64,000 nt of DNA from contig NZ_CP053827.1 of assembly GCF_013372145.1 (NCBI RefSeq), forward strand, positions 1,550,001 to 1,614,000, in the 5' to 3' direction. The DNA comes from Campylobacter hyointestinalis subsp. hyointestinalis. GTDB lineage: Bacteria; Campylobacterota; Campylobacteria; Campylobacterales; Campylobacteraceae. The translations under genes were made by a program, and so were the position numbers. The notes under the pieces are model-generated. The model was given only the letters and a program-made list of their open reading frames with translations. It was not told where the DNA came from and ran no database searches. This document shows, piece after piece, positions 8,650-17,315 of this stretch; position 1 is the stretch's first letter; each line of letters opens with the position of its first letter.

Positions 8650-9093
8650 ATGATGAAAAAGTATTTGTTTGCTCTAGCTCTTGTTTTGCCGTTATTTGCG
8701 CAAGATAAGATCATGGAAGTTTATAAAGGACCTGCTTGCGGTTGTTGCGGACTTTGGGAAAGCTACATGCAAAAAAACGGTTATAAAATCAATTCTCATA
8801 CGAGTGAAGATTTTTTAAAAATCAAAGAAAATTTGGGCATTAAAGAAGAGTATCAAAGCTGTCACACGGGCATTATCGATGGTTACGCTATCGAAGGCCA
8901 CGTTCCTCAAAGTGCCGTAGCATGGCTTTTGGAAAGTAAACCTGCTGACGTGATAGGAATTTCTGCTCCTGGTATGCCTATGGGAAGTCCGGGGATGGAA
9001 CAAGGAATGCAAGAAGAGTACCCAGTAATCTTGATGAAAAAAGACGGTTCTAGCGAAATTTTCGGCTATTATAAAGGCGATAAAAAGATTTGA
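8650..9093 (+). CDS. DUF411 exported metal-related protein
   Basis: 147 residues with a short Sec signal peptide (KKYLFALALVLPLFA, cleavage near residue 17). The mature part starts with a thioredoxin-like strand and the cysteine-rich motif GPACGCCGLW. Later come CHTGIIDGYAIEGHVP and a Met/Gly-rich loop (PGMPMGSPGMEQGM). DUF411 proteins are often linked to copper handling. The Cys, His and Met residues fit copper binding in the periplasm, which is inference. AAGGA precedes the ATG. The gene stands alone, and a hairpin follows the stop. Confidence 0.8.
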   Translation: MMKKYLFALALVLPLFAQDKIMEVYKGPACGCCGLWESYMQKNGYKINSHTSEDFLKIKENLGIKEEYQSCHTGIIDGYAIEGHVPQSAVAWLLESKPADVIGISAPGMPMGSPGMEQGMQEEYPVILMKKDGSSEIFGYYKGDKKI

Positions 9094-9097
9094 TTTA

Positions 9098-9123
9098 TCT
9101 TGCGAGGCTTTGGCTTCGCAAGA
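9098..9123 (+). terminator. Hairpin after the DUF411 gene
   Basis: TCTTGCGA pairs with TCGCAAGA, and inner G-C and wobble pairs extend the stem. It starts 4 bases after the stop. No long T-run follows, so termination is likely but weaker. Confidence 0.55.
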
Positions 9124-9365
9124 ATTACATTAATTTTCTAAGTAAATTTAAGATTTAAAAGACTATCTTTAGATCAATCAAACTCTATCCTAACAAAAAT
9201 ATTATACATTTAGATTTTATCTCTGATTTTACTACAACACAATATCATAAATTTCAAGAGCCAACTAAATAGCTATGGATTAGCAAATTTGAGAGTGAAT
9301 ATTTAGCTATTTTAAACAATAATGTAATTTTGATTTTGGCTTTAAGATAAGATGAAAATTTGATA

Positions 9366-9391
9366 ATAGCCACCGAATTTCGGATAGCTAT
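9366..9391 (-). terminator. Hairpin after maeB
   Basis: CCGAA/TTCGG inner stem with an ATAGC/GCTAT outer stem, separated by small bulges. It lies 19 bases beyond the maeB stop on the minus strand. Confidence 0.4.
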
Positions 9392-9409
9392 CATTAAATT
9401 TTTACTCAA

Positions 9410-10657
9410 TTAGAATAATTTTTTAAGCTTTTCTATATAAGCAGCTTTGTCAAAGTCTTTTACCAAAGCTACTCCATCTTTTATGGCTGCTTCGGCAACT
9501 GCTGGAGCTACCGTAAATAAAACTCTAGGATCGAACGGTTTTGGTATGATATAATCCTTACCAAATTTGATCTCTTTACCATTATATGCGGCAGTAACGG
9601 CTGATGGAACCTCTTCTTCTGCTAGTTTTGCTAAAGCGTCTGCAGCTGCTATCTTCATATTTTCAGTAATTTTTGTAGCTCTCACGTCTAGCGCACCACG
9701 AAATATAAATGGAAATCCCAAAACATTATTTACTTGATTTGGATAGTCGCTTCTTCCTGTTCCCATCATGATATCATCTCTTACTGAGTGAGCGATTTCA
9801 GGCATGATCTCAGGAGTAGGATTTGCTAAGGCAAATATTATAGGATTTGGCGCCATGCTAGCAACCATATCTTTGCTTAAAACACCAGCTTTTGAAAGAC
9901 CTAGGAACATATCGGCACCTTTCATAGCATCTGCTAAAGTTCTAGCGTCTGTATCTATGGCAAAATCCATTTTTTCAGGAGTTAAATTTTCTCTTTTAGT
10001 ATGTATAACGCCTTTGCTATCTAACATTATGATATTTTTTACGCCAAGGTTTCTATACATTTTTGCGCACGCGATTCCAGCTGCACCACTTCCGCTTACT
10101 ACTACTTTCATCTCATCCACTTTTTTGCCTGTGATTTTTAGGGCATTTATAAGACCTGCGGTAGTTATGATAGCAGTTCCGTGCTGATCATCATGCATAA
10201 CTGGTATATTTACGCTTTCTTGAAGTTTTTTCTCTATGTAAAAACACTTTGGCGCACCGATATCTTCTAAATTTATACCACCAAATGTTGGAGCAAGAGC
10301 TTTGCAGATCTCGACTATCTTATCTGGATCATGCTCATCAAGCTCGATATCAAACGCATCTACATTTGCGAATTTTTTAAATAAAACAGATTTGCCTTCC
10401 ATAACAGGTTTTCCAGCAATCGCACCTATATCTCCAAGTCCTAAAACCGCCGTACCATCACTGATAACTGCAACAAGATTGCCTTTATTGGTGTATTTGT
10501 AAGCAAGCTCATTATTTGCCTCTATCTCTTTGCAAGGTACAGCAACGCCAGGAGTATATGCAAGGCTGAGGTCATCAGCGGTCTCGCAAGGTTTTTTTAC
10601 CTTGATTTCGATCTTTCCGTTATCGTGATACGCTAACGCTTTTTCTTGTAAATCCAT
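9410..10657 (-). CDS. maeB: NADP-dependent malic enzyme (oxaloacetate-decarboxylating)
   Basis: 415 residues. It decarboxylates malate to pyruvate and reduces [47 protein letters not shown] and [16 protein letters not shown] are the malic enzyme signatures. [16 protein letters not shown] is the dinucleotide-binding loop. It is the short bacterial form, without the phosphotransacetylase-like tail of E. coli MaeB. It lies between gltX and the DUF411 gene and is expressed from its own promoter. Confidence 0.93.
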   Translation of the reverse strand: MDLQEKALAYHDNGKIEIKVKKPCETADDLSLAYTPGVAVPCKEIEANNELAYKYTNKGNLVAVISDGTAVLGLGDIGAIAGKPVMEGKSVLFKKFANVDAFDIELDEHDPDKIVEICKALAPTFGGINLEDIGAPKCFYIEKKLQESVNIPVMHDDQHGTAIITTAGLINALKITGKKVDEMKVVVSGSGAAGIACAKMYRNLGVKNIIMLDSKGVIHTKRENLTPEKMDFAIDTDARTLADAMKGADMFLGLSKAGVLSKDMVASMAPNPIIFALANPTPEIMPEIAHSVRDDIMMGTGRSDYPNQVNNVLGFPFIFRGALDVRATKITENMKIAAADALAKLAEEEVPSAVTAAYNGKEIKFGKDYIIPKPFDPRVLFTVAPAVAEAAIKDGVALVKDFDKAAYIEKLKKLF

Positions 10658-10701
10658 ATGTAATCCTTAATAATAACTTTCATATATTTTGTAATTTTTC
10701 G

Positions 10702-10707
10702 ATTATA
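10702..10707 (-). promoter_or_regulatory. Sigma70 -10 element for maeB
   Basis: TATAAT on the minus strand, 44 bases upstream of the maeB ATG and downstream of the gltX terminator hairpin. Confidence 0.5.
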
Positions 10708-10922
10708 GCTAAAATAGTATGAATTATAATTAAATATAAATTTAGTAATATATTTTTTTAATTAGATGTTACTTTTAGTAATAATACTCAAATAAAATCT
10801 AAAATATTAACTTAAAAAATTATTGTAAGACTTTCTTAACTTTACTGCGTAACTAAATTTTAGTTTAAATAGACATCGATATATTTGAATATTTTCTCAT
10901 TAATAAAACAGTATTTTTGATG

Positions 10923-10960
10923 GCTCTTATATGATCTGATATGGGTTATCATATAAGAGC
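10923..10960 (-). terminator. Hairpin after gltX
   Basis: GCTCTTATATGAT pairs with ATCATATAAGAGC, a perfect 13-bp stem with a 12-base loop. It lies about 20 bases past the gltX stop. No strong T-run follows. Confidence 0.55.
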
Positions 10961-10981
10961 GAATTTGTATAAATTTAATTA

Positions 10982-12364
10982 TTATTTTAAATTTTTAAGT
11001 AGTTTTTGGATTCTAGCTTTAAGTTCTTTTATACCAATCACCTCAACCACTTCGAATATACTAGGACTAACAGAAGTTCCAGTTATCGCTATCCTTAAAG
11101 GCTGAGCTATATCTTTTAATTTTTTACCTCTAGCTTCAAGGAATGATAAAGCAAAACTCTGGATATCCTCAGCGTTATTCATATCATCACTCAAAGCAAT
11201 GCAAAACTCACTCAATAGAACTTTAGAATCGTCATTTATAAATTTAGCAACGGCTTTTTCATCGTAAGTTTCAGGTGAGTTTATGATATTTAAAGCTGAA
11301 TTTTTAAGCTCTACTAAAGTCTTGCTTCTCTCTCTAAGTGAGTTTAAAAGTAGCTCTCCTTTATCAAGCGCTCTAAAGTCAATACCAAAAAACTTCATAT
11401 CATCAGCCAAGCGCTCATAAGGTAGAGTTTTTATGTAATGCGCATTTAGCCAGTCGAGTTTTGTAAGGTTATATGTAGAAGCGGACTTGTTTATATCGTG
11501 CGGATCAAAGTATTTTAGCATATCACTCATAGAAAAGATCTCATCATCGCCATGACTCCAGCCCAAACGCACAAGGAAATTTAAAAGTGCTTCAGGCAGA
11601 TAACCCATAGCTTTATACTCCATAACATCAGTGGCGCCGTGTCTCTTAGATAGCTTTGAGCCATCGCTTCCATTTATCATAGCCACGTGAAAAAACTCCG
11701 GTAAGTCAAATCCGAGCGCTTCATAAAGTATGATCTGTTTTGGGGTATTGCTAAGATGATCATCTCCTCTTATAACGTGAGTAACCCCCATCAAAGCATC
11801 ATCTATCACAACAACAAAATTATACGTAGGCGTACCATCGCTCCTTGCTATGATAAAATCATCAAGTATATCGGCGCAGTTAAATTTAACATCACCTTTT
11901 ATACCGTCTTTAAACTCTATAGTTCCACTAAGTGGCGCTTTGATACGGATAACTGGCTCAATTCCAGCTGGCGGAGTACCAGTAAATTCCCTATATCTAC
12001 CATCATATTTTGGGCGCTCTTTTTTAGCTTCTTGCGCGGCTCTTAACTCATCAAGCTCTACTTTAGTCATATAACATTTATATGCTTTGCCCTCGTCTAA
12101 AAGCTTTTTTATATACTCTTTGTATATATCAAATCTTTTTGACTGGTAAGTTACTTCGCCATCGTAATCTAGTCCGCACCAGTTAAATGCTTCTCTTATG
12201 GCAATTACTGCTTCTTCAGAGTTTCTTTTTAGATCCGTATCTTCGATACGAAGTAAAAATTTACCTCCGTTTTTTCTAGCATAAAGATAGCTATAAAGCG
12301 CAGTTCTAAGACCCCCGACGTGTAAAAAACCAGTCGGACTTGGAGCAAATCTAGTTGTAAGCAT
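10982..12364 (-). CDS. gltX: Glutamyl-tRNA synthetase (one of two expected GltX)
   Basis: 460 residues of a class I synthetase. RFAPSPTGFLHVGGLRTALY carries the HIGH-type motif at the N-terminus, and KLSKRHGATD is the KMSKS loop (about residue 240). FLLRIEDTD and VIRGDDHLSNTPKQI are further conserved blocks. Campylobacters usually have two GltX proteins, one of which charges tRNA-Gln with glutamate. The position next to maeB and the SurA-like gene matches the C. jejuni gltX2 locus as I recall it. The tRNA specificity cannot be told here. Confidence 0.92.
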   Translation of the reverse strand: MLTTRFAPSPTGFLHVGGLRTALYSYLYARKNGGKFLLRIEDTDLKRNSEEAVIAIREAFNWCGLDYDGEVTYQSKRFDIYKEYIKKLLDEGKAYKCYMTKVELDELRAAQEAKKERPKYDGRYREFTGTPPAGIEPVIRIKAPLSGTIEFKDGIKGDVKFNCADILDDFIIARSDGTPTYNFVVVIDDALMGVTHVIRGDDHLSNTPKQIILYEALGFDLPEFFHVAMINGSDGSKLSKRHGATDVMEYKAMGYLPEALLNFLVRLGWSHGDDEIFSMSDMLKYFDPHDINKSASTYNLTKLDWLNAHYIKTLPYERLADDMKFFGIDFRALDKGELLLNSLRERSKTLVELKNSALNIINSPETYDEKAVAKFINDDSKVLLSEFCIALSDDMNNAEDIQSFALSFLEARGKKLKDIAQPLRIAITGTSVSPSIFEVVEVIGIKELKARIQKLLKNLK

Positions 12365-12396
12365 AACTGTTTTATTCCTAATTTATTAAATTTGGA

Positions 12397-12402
12397 TATA
12401 AT
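12397..12402 (+). promoter_or_regulatory. Sigma70 -10 element for the SurA-like gene
   Basis: TATAAT in a T-rich context, 37 bases upstream of the ATG at 12439. It lies in the divergent spacer with gltX. Confidence 0.5.
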
Positions 12403-12438
12403 TTTAACTCAAATTTGCTTTAATAAAGGTTTTATTTA

Positions 12439-13269
12439 ATGAAAAAAATAGCATTTTCAACCGTTTTTCTATTTAGCTTGGCAAGTGCAGATTATGTAAA
12501 TGGCATTATAGCCACTGTCGAAAATCAGCCTATAACAAATTATGAACTAAACACAGTTATGAAAAAAATGAATATCGATAACCAAAAAGCTCTAAATTTG
12601 CTTATTAGAGAGAGACTTGAAGATGCGCAGATAGTAGCTTTAAATATCGCAGCAAATGGCTTTGAAGTTGAAAGCAAAATAGAACAATTAGCAAAAGCAA
12701 ACGGTATGGACAAAGCTACTTTTAAAGAAGCCCTTACTTCCAGGGGGATTGACTATAACGCATTCAAACAAGACGTGGAAAAAAATCTAAAAAAAGAAAA
12801 GCTATATGCTAGGATCTTAAATAACCCGAGCCAAAATATCACGCTTGAAAATGCTAAAAAATTCTACGAAGCAAATCCAGGTATGTTTGCTCAATTTGAT
12901 ACCATAAACGTGGCTCGTTATAGCTCAAACTCAAGACAAAATTTAGAAACGGTAGTAAAATCTCCTATGAGTATGCCAAGCGGAGTTAGCATAGAAAACT
13001 TAAGCCTAACCTCTAAAAATCTAAATCCGCAATTAAGATATATATTTATTAACTCAAAAGATAAAACATTTACTCCTATCTTCCAGATCGCCGCTAATGA
13101 ATTTGAAATGTTCTATATAGTTTCAAGAGAAGGATCTTATCTGCCTGATTTTGCAAGCGTAGAACAACAAGTCGTAAATGCAATGGCAAGTCAAGAACAA
13201 GAGATCGCGGTAGCTGATTATTTTAATAAATTAAGAGTAAAAGCAAATATAGAAATCTTAAAAAGATAG
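12439..13269 (+). CDS. SurA-like periplasmic chaperone / peptidyl-prolyl isomerase family
   Basis: 276 residues with a signal peptide (KKIAFSTVFLFSLASA). The mature N-terminus NGIIATVENQPITNYELN matches the SurA_N start (xVNGxxIT-D/E-L), followed by a helical chaperone core to about residue 150. The C-terminal part is not a clear parvulin domain, so isomerase activity is doubtful. C. jejuni Cj1289 is a SurA-like chaperone at the same place in gene order. Role: escort of outer membrane proteins through the periplasm. An AAGG ribosome site precedes the ATG. Confidence 0.78.
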   Translation: MKKIAFSTVFLFSLASADYVNGIIATVENQPITNYELNTVMKKMNIDNQKALNLLIRERLEDAQIVALNIAANGFEVESKIEQLAKANGMDKATFKEALTSRGIDYNAFKQDVEKNLKKEKLYARILNNPSQNITLENAKKFYEANPGMFAQFDTINVARYSSNSRQNLETVVKSPMSMPSGVSIENLSLTSKNLNPQLRYIFINSKDKTFTPIFQIAANEFEMFYIVSREGSYLPDFASVEQQVVNAMASQEQEIAVADYFNKLRVKANIEILKR

Positions 13270-13271
13270 AT

Positions 13272-13301
13272 AAATTTGGTATCAAATTTGATACCAAATT
13301 T
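13272..13301. terminator. Bidirectional terminator, SurA-like gene and accC
   Basis: AAATTTGGTATC pairs with GATACCAAATTT around a 6-base loop. A perfect 12-bp stem between convergent genes with A/T flanks. Confidence 0.75.
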
Positions 13302-13305
13302 AAAT

Positions 13306-14643
13306 TTAATGTTTAGATAGATAGTTTGTATCGTAAAGATTGTTTATAAAATCACTATTATCCATCATATGAAGGTGAAAATCTTTCGTAGTTTTTATAC
13401 CTTGTATCACAAGCTCATCAAGCGCTACTTTCATCTTAGCAATCGCCCTTGTTCTATCTTTGTCATAAACTATTAGCTTGCCTATCATACTATCATAATA
13501 AGGCGGAACGCTATAGCCCTCATAAACATGGCTATCCATACGTACATTTCTACCACCAGGTGCGATGTATTTCGTGATCTTGCCTGGATTTGGAGTGAAG
13601 CTTTTTGGATCTTCGGCAGTGATGCGGCACTCTATAGCATGTCCACTTAGCTTGATCTCTTCTTGACTAAGAAGCTTTTCACCCTGAGCGATACGTATCA
13701 TCCACTCTATGAGATCTAGCCCGCTACACATTTCACTTACGCAGTGTTCGACTTGAAGTCTTGTATTCATCTCGATAAAATAAAATTTGTTATCTTTTTG
13801 ATCATATAAAAACTCAAAAGTTCCAGCTCCTGCGTAACCTATAGCTTTTGTAGCTTTTACGGCTGTGGCGTGAAGCTCTGCTCTAGTTTTTTCATCTAAT
13901 ATAACAGCTGGGCTTTCTTCGATAAGTTTTTGATGTCTTCTTTGAAGAGAGCAGTCTCTTTCGCCTATATGCACAACATTTCCATGTTCGTCGCCTAAGA
14001 CTTGGACTTCTATATGGCGTGGATTTGTGATGTATTTTTCCATATACATAGTACCATCGCCAAACGCACTCATAGCCTCACTCTCAGCAGACCAAAAGCT
14101 TTTTTCTAAGTCCTCTTCACGTTCTACTACGCGCATACCGCGACCGCCGCCGCCAGCTGCAGCTTTTACGATGACAGGATATCCGATCTCGCGAGCAAGC
14201 TTTTTGGCAGCCTCTATATCTTTTATAGCACCATCACTTCCTGGAACTACAGGTATACCAGCTCTCATCATAACTTGTTTTGCCTTGCTTTTATCGCTCA
14301 TCAAAGCCATAGCTGCTACGCTTGGACCTATAAATTTTATGCCGTGCTTAGCACAAATTTCAACAAAGTTTTGATTTTCACTCAAAAATCCATAGCCAGG
14401 AAATATAGCATCGGCTTCGCTTATTTCACAAGCAGTGATAATAGCTGGGATATTTAGATAGCTTTCGCTACTTCTAGGCTTACCGATACAGATACTAGCA
14501 TCGGCATACTTTACATAAAGAGCGTCTTTATCAGCAGTAGAATGCACGACGATAGCCTCTTTGCCCATTTCTTGGATAGTACGAAGAGCTCTAAGAGCTA
14601 TTTCGCCACGATTTGCAATGAGAATTCTTTTTATTTCTTTCAT
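13306..14643 (-). CDS. accC: Acetyl-CoA carboxylase, biotin carboxylase subunit
   Basis: 445 residues, the normal length. It carboxylates biotin on AccB using ATP and bicarbonate, the first step of fatty acid synthesis. RILIANRGEIALRALRT begins the N-terminal domain. The ATP-grasp glycine loop VKAAAGGGGRGMRVV is near residue 160, and IEMNTRLQVEHCVSEM holds the metal and catalytic residues near 290. The start overlaps the accB stop by 4 bases. Confidence 0.96.
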   Translation of the reverse strand: MKEIKRILIANRGEIALRALRTIQEMGKEAIVVHSTADKDALYVKYADASICIGKPRSSESYLNIPAIITACEISEADAIFPGYGFLSENQNFVEICAKHGIKFIGPSVAAMALMSDKSKAKQVMMRAGIPVVPGSDGAIKDIEAAKKLAREIGYPVIVKAAAGGGGRGMRVVEREEDLEKSFWSAESEAMSAFGDGTMYMEKYITNPRHIEVQVLGDEHGNVVHIGERDCSLQRRHQKLIEESPAVILDEKTRAELHATAVKATKAIGYAGAGTFEFLYDQKDNKFYFIEMNTRLQVEHCVSEMCSGLDLIEWMIRIAQGEKLLSQEEIKLSGHAIECRITAEDPKSFTPNPGKITKYIAPGGRNVRMDSHVYEGYSVPPYYDSMIGKLIVYDKDRTRAIAKMKVALDELVIQGIKTTKDFHLHMMDNSDFINNLYDTNYLSKH

Positions 14644-15092
14644 ATTTTTTCAACCTCGTATAATGCCATGCCAAATTCCACCGGTTGTCCATCTGCAACT
14701 AGCGCTTTGATTATACGGCAGTCATACTCAGCCTCGATCTCGTTCATTATTTTCATAGCTTCTATGATACCTATACAATCGCCTTTTCTTACGGTTTGAC
14801 CTACTTTTACAAAGCTTGCCGCACCTGGGCTTGGAGCAACGTAAAATGTTCCTACCATAGGCGAAGTTAGAGTATCTCCACTCAAGCTTTGGCTGCTAGC
14901 ACTTTTTTCATTTACAACATTTACGTTTATCGGAGTTGGTGCTGGAACTGGTGGGCAAACGACCGGAGCTGGAGCTGCCTCTGGTTCATATTTTTCAAGC
15001 TCTATTTCAAATTCTTTGTCTTTTATCTTAATTCTATTAATGTTAGTCTCATCAAAGAAAGTCATAAGCTCTTTAATTTCATCTCTTGTCAT
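14640..15092 (-). CDS. accB: Acetyl-CoA carboxylase, biotin carboxyl carrier protein
   Basis: 150 residues. An N-terminal segment and a Pro/Ala-rich linker (about residues 39-56) lead to the biotinyl domain. The biotinylated Lys is K114 in IIEAMKIMNEIE. SPMVGTFYVAPSPGAASFVKVGQ is the usual preceding block. It is first in the accB-accC pair. AGGAG lies 8 bases before the ATG. Confidence 0.95.
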   Translation of the reverse strand: MTRDEIKELMTFFDETNINRIKIKDKEFEIELEKYEPEAAPAPVVCPPVPAPTPINVNVVNEKSASSQSLSGDTLTSPMVGTFYVAPSPGAASFVKVGQTVRKGDCIGIIEAMKIMNEIEAEYDCRIIKALVADGQPVEFGMALYEVEKI

Positions 15093-15167
15093 AAGAATTC
15101 TCCTAAAATTTAATTAACTTTACATTTTATCAAATTTGAGTAAAGATTTGGTTTAAATTTAAAAAAA

Positions 15168-15190
15168 TATCTAAAATTTGGATTTAGATA
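15168..15190 (-). terminator. Possible hairpin after modB
   Basis: TATCTAAA pairs with TTTAGATA with a 7-base loop, 40 bases past the modB stop. All A/T-rich and weak. Confidence 0.3.
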
Positions 15191-15230
15191 CTAAATTTAA
15201 GCGTAAGATAATCAAAATAATCCAAATTTA

Positions 15231-15914
15231 TCAAACTTCAAAAGTTCGCGTATGTTTTAGTCTACCTATCATCCAAAACATAAATGAGCTAAGAATCACA
15301 AGAACGAAGCTGAGGATGAGAGCTTTTTCGTTTTCACCATCATAAACCGCATTAAATATCGCTAGTGATACGGTATCTGTCTTTCCTATTATATTTCCAC
15401 CGAGCATAAGCGTTATGCCGACTTCGCCAAGACCTCTTCCAAGAGCTAAGATAAGCGATGCGAGCAGCACATGGGTGATGTTTGGAAAAATAATAAAAAC
15501 AGCTATCTCAAACCTATTTTTTCCAAGACTCAAGCCAGCTTCAATAAGATCTTTTGGGAAATTCTCAAATGCAGCTTGAATCGGCTTTACAAACAGCGGT
15601 AGAGCTGCTAAAAATGAAGCTATAACTAAAGCTTTGAAACTAAAAACTATCTCTAAATTTAAAAAACTAGCTATAAAACCATTTCTACCAAATACGTAAA
15701 GTAGTAAAAATCCAGTAGCAATAGGTGGAAAAATAAGCGGAAACATTATAACTAGTTCAAAAAATGTTTTAAATTTACCTTTGTAAAATGCCAAAAAATA
15801 TGCCAGTAAAATACCTATAGTTATAAACAACACCAAAGAAAAACATAGAGTTTTAGCACTCAAAATAAGAGGAGCTAAAAGCCACTCTAAGTTATTTAAG
15901 TCCAAATTTTGCAA
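15231..15914 (-). CDS. modB: Molybdate-type ABC transporter permease
   Basis: 227 residues with five or six membrane spans. MFPLIFPPIATGFLLLYVFG and the cytoplasmic loop ALGRGLGEVGITLMLGGNI (EAA-type, contacts the ATPase) are typical of ModB. The start overlaps the end of the broken modA gene by 23 bases, so translation may be coupled. No modC ATPase gene follows: the next gene downstream is accB. Without modC and with modA out of frame the system is likely non-functional unless an ATPase is encoded elsewhere. Confidence 0.85.
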   Translation of the reverse strand: MQNLDLNNLEWLLAPLILSAKTLCFSLVLFITIGILLAYFLAFYKGKFKTFFELVIMFPLIFPPIATGFLLLYVFGRNGFIASFLNLEIVFSFKALVIASFLAALPLFVKPIQAAFENFPKDLIEAGLSLGKNRFEIAVFIIFPNITHVLLASLILALGRGLGEVGITLMLGGNIIGKTDTVSLAIFNAVYDGENEKALILSFVLVILSSFMFWMIGRLKHTRTFEV

Positions 15915-16582
15915 AAATAGCCTTTGAGCGTTCGCTTTTTAGCTCATCTAAAAATTTAGCGCAAATTTCATCAGAACAATGAAGCTTTGCAGCACTTATA
16001 AATACCGGTTCATAAAGTGATTCATCTACATAAATAACAGAACCAAACTCGCTTTTTCTAGCTTCGGCTTCAGTAGAGTTGATAAATCCAGCATCAACTT
16101 CTGCATTTAAAACATAAGCTACGACTTGAGGTACAGTAGATACAGCTAAAATCTTGCCTTCAAGTTCATTTTGCAAATTTGCATTTTTTAAATACTGCGT
16201 TGCCCTTATGCCGTATATCGCCTTTTTAGGATCTGGGATAGCGATCTTGCTAAATTTAACTATATCTTTTGGATCTTGTATCTGCTTTAAAGAAACTAAA
16301 GCCAAAGTCCCTTTTCCGATTCTTTCATAACCTTTTATATCTAACCCGCTTTTATCCAAAAATGCCTCGTCGCCGATGATGAGCGCCATTTTACCTTCTT
16401 TTGCTTGAACGGTTATCTGTTTTATATTTGCAAATGCTGCTTCAACATTTATGCCGTCTTTTTTTTAAATTTTCTATTACAGCCATTACCGGTTTTTTAT
16501 ATCCAGCTCCAGCACCGATCAAAAGAGTATCACCGCCAAAAACAAAACTAGCCAACAAAAGTGAAAATAAAATCTTTTTCAT
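15892..16582 (-). pseudogene. modA: Molybdate-binding protein ModA, frameshifted in an A8 tract
   Basis: The N-terminal frame starts at ATG 16582 with signal peptide KKILFSLLLASFVFG and LLIGAGAGYKKPVMAVIENL, then shifts in a run of eight A (16459-16466) and stops at 16442-16444 after 46 residues. With seven A the frame would continue as KKDGINVEAAFANIKQ into the open C-terminal part (GKMALIIGDEAFL, IPDPKKAIYGIRATQYL, EVDAGFINSTEAE), giving a normal ModA of about 229 residues. So one extra A breaks the gene. It could be decay, phase variation, transcriptional slippage or a sequencing error. Confidence 0.8.
16459..16466 (-). repeat. A8 tract at the modA frameshift
   Basis: Eight A on the coding strand exactly where the two halves of ModA change frame. 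Seven (or ten) A would restore a full-length product. Confidence 0.75.
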
Positions 16583-16713
16583 ATACAGCTCTCCTAAATT
16601 TTGGTATTTGATTATATAAAATATATTATTATATATCTATAAAAGTAGTTAAATTTAAGATCAAATAAATTTATCGTGTTACATTTTTTAATTCTCATTA
16701 TAAAACTATATGT

Positions 16714-16719
16714 TATAAT
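16714..16719 (+). promoter_or_regulatory. Sigma70 -10 element for dcd-pseC
   Basis: TATAAT 25 bases upstream of the dcd ATG, followed by an AGGAG ribosome site. This context fixes the dcd start at 16745 and not at an upstream in-frame ATG. Confidence 0.6.
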
Positions 16720-16744
16720 CCATAAATTTAAATCAGGAGCGATC

Positions 16745-17305
16745 ATGGGTCTAAAAAGCGATAAATGGATACGAGAACAAAGCATAAAAAACCAAATGAT
16801 AGAGCCGTTTTGTGAACAAAATATAGGCAAAGGCGTCGTAAGCTACGGACTTTCGAGCTATGGTTATGATATAAGAGTGGCTAGAGAGTTTAAAATATTT
16901 ACAAATATCGGCGGTACCGTTGTCGATCCAAAAAATTTCGATGAAAAAAACGTAGTGGATTTTGAAGGTGACATCTGCATAGTCCCGCCAAATTCATTCG
17001 CACTAGCAAGAACAGTAGAATACTTCAAAATGCCGCGAGACGTTCTAGCTATCTGTCTTGGAAAATCAACTTACGCAAGATGTGGAATCATCGTAAATGT
17101 AACGCCTTTTGAGCCTGGATTTGAAGGACATATCACGATAGAAATTTCAAATACGACTCCACTTCCAGCAAAGATTTATGCAAATGAAGGCATCGCTCAA
17201 GTACTATTTTTACAAGGCGATGAACCGTGCGAGATAAGCTACGCCGATAAAAAAGGCAAATATCAATCTCAAGAGGGCATAACTCTTCCGCGTATATTAA
17301 AGTAA
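16745..17305 (+). CDS. dcd: dCTP deaminase
   Basis: 186 residues starting [15 protein letters not shown]. The start is chosen because AGGAG lies 7 bases before it and a promoter lies between it and an upstream ATG at 16676. It deaminates dCTP to dUTP for dTTP synthesis. [30 protein letters not shown] and the catalytic block [17 protein letters not shown] are conserved. pseC follows after 10 bases, so a nucleotide gene and a flagellar sugar gene share one transcript, as in C. jejuni. Confidence 0.95.
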   Translation: MGLKSDKWIREQSIKNQMIEPFCEQNIGKGVVSYGLSSYGYDIRVAREFKIFTNIGGTVVDPKNFDEKNVVDFEGDICIVPPNSFALARTVEYFKMPRDVLAICLGKSTYARCGIIVNVTPFEPGFEGHITIEISNTTPLPAKIYANEGIAQVLFLQGDEPCEISYADKKGKYQSQEGITLPRILK

Positions 17306-17315
17306 GGGATTAAAA

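Larger units (their letters stand above)
9094..9409. other. Intergenic region DUF411-maeB (convergent)
   Basis: About 316 AT-rich bases between convergent genes. It holds one hairpin behind each gene (9098-9123 and 9366-9391). I see no ORF with coding character or RNA fold between them. Confidence 0.6.
10658..10981. other. Intergenic region maeB-gltX
   Basis: 324 very AT-rich bases. It holds the maeB promoter (10702-10707) and the hairpin behind gltX (10923-10960). The rest has no visible gene. Confidence 0.6.

Noticed and set aside
16442-16582. modA as programmed ribosomal frameshifting
   Set aside because: No Shine-Dalgarno-like or pseudoknot stimulator is evident. A simple extra A, possibly with polymerase slippage, explains it better.
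15231-16582. Tungstate (Tup) transporter
   Set aside because: The binding protein and permease motifs look ModA/ModB-like, but metal specificity cannot be excluded by eye.
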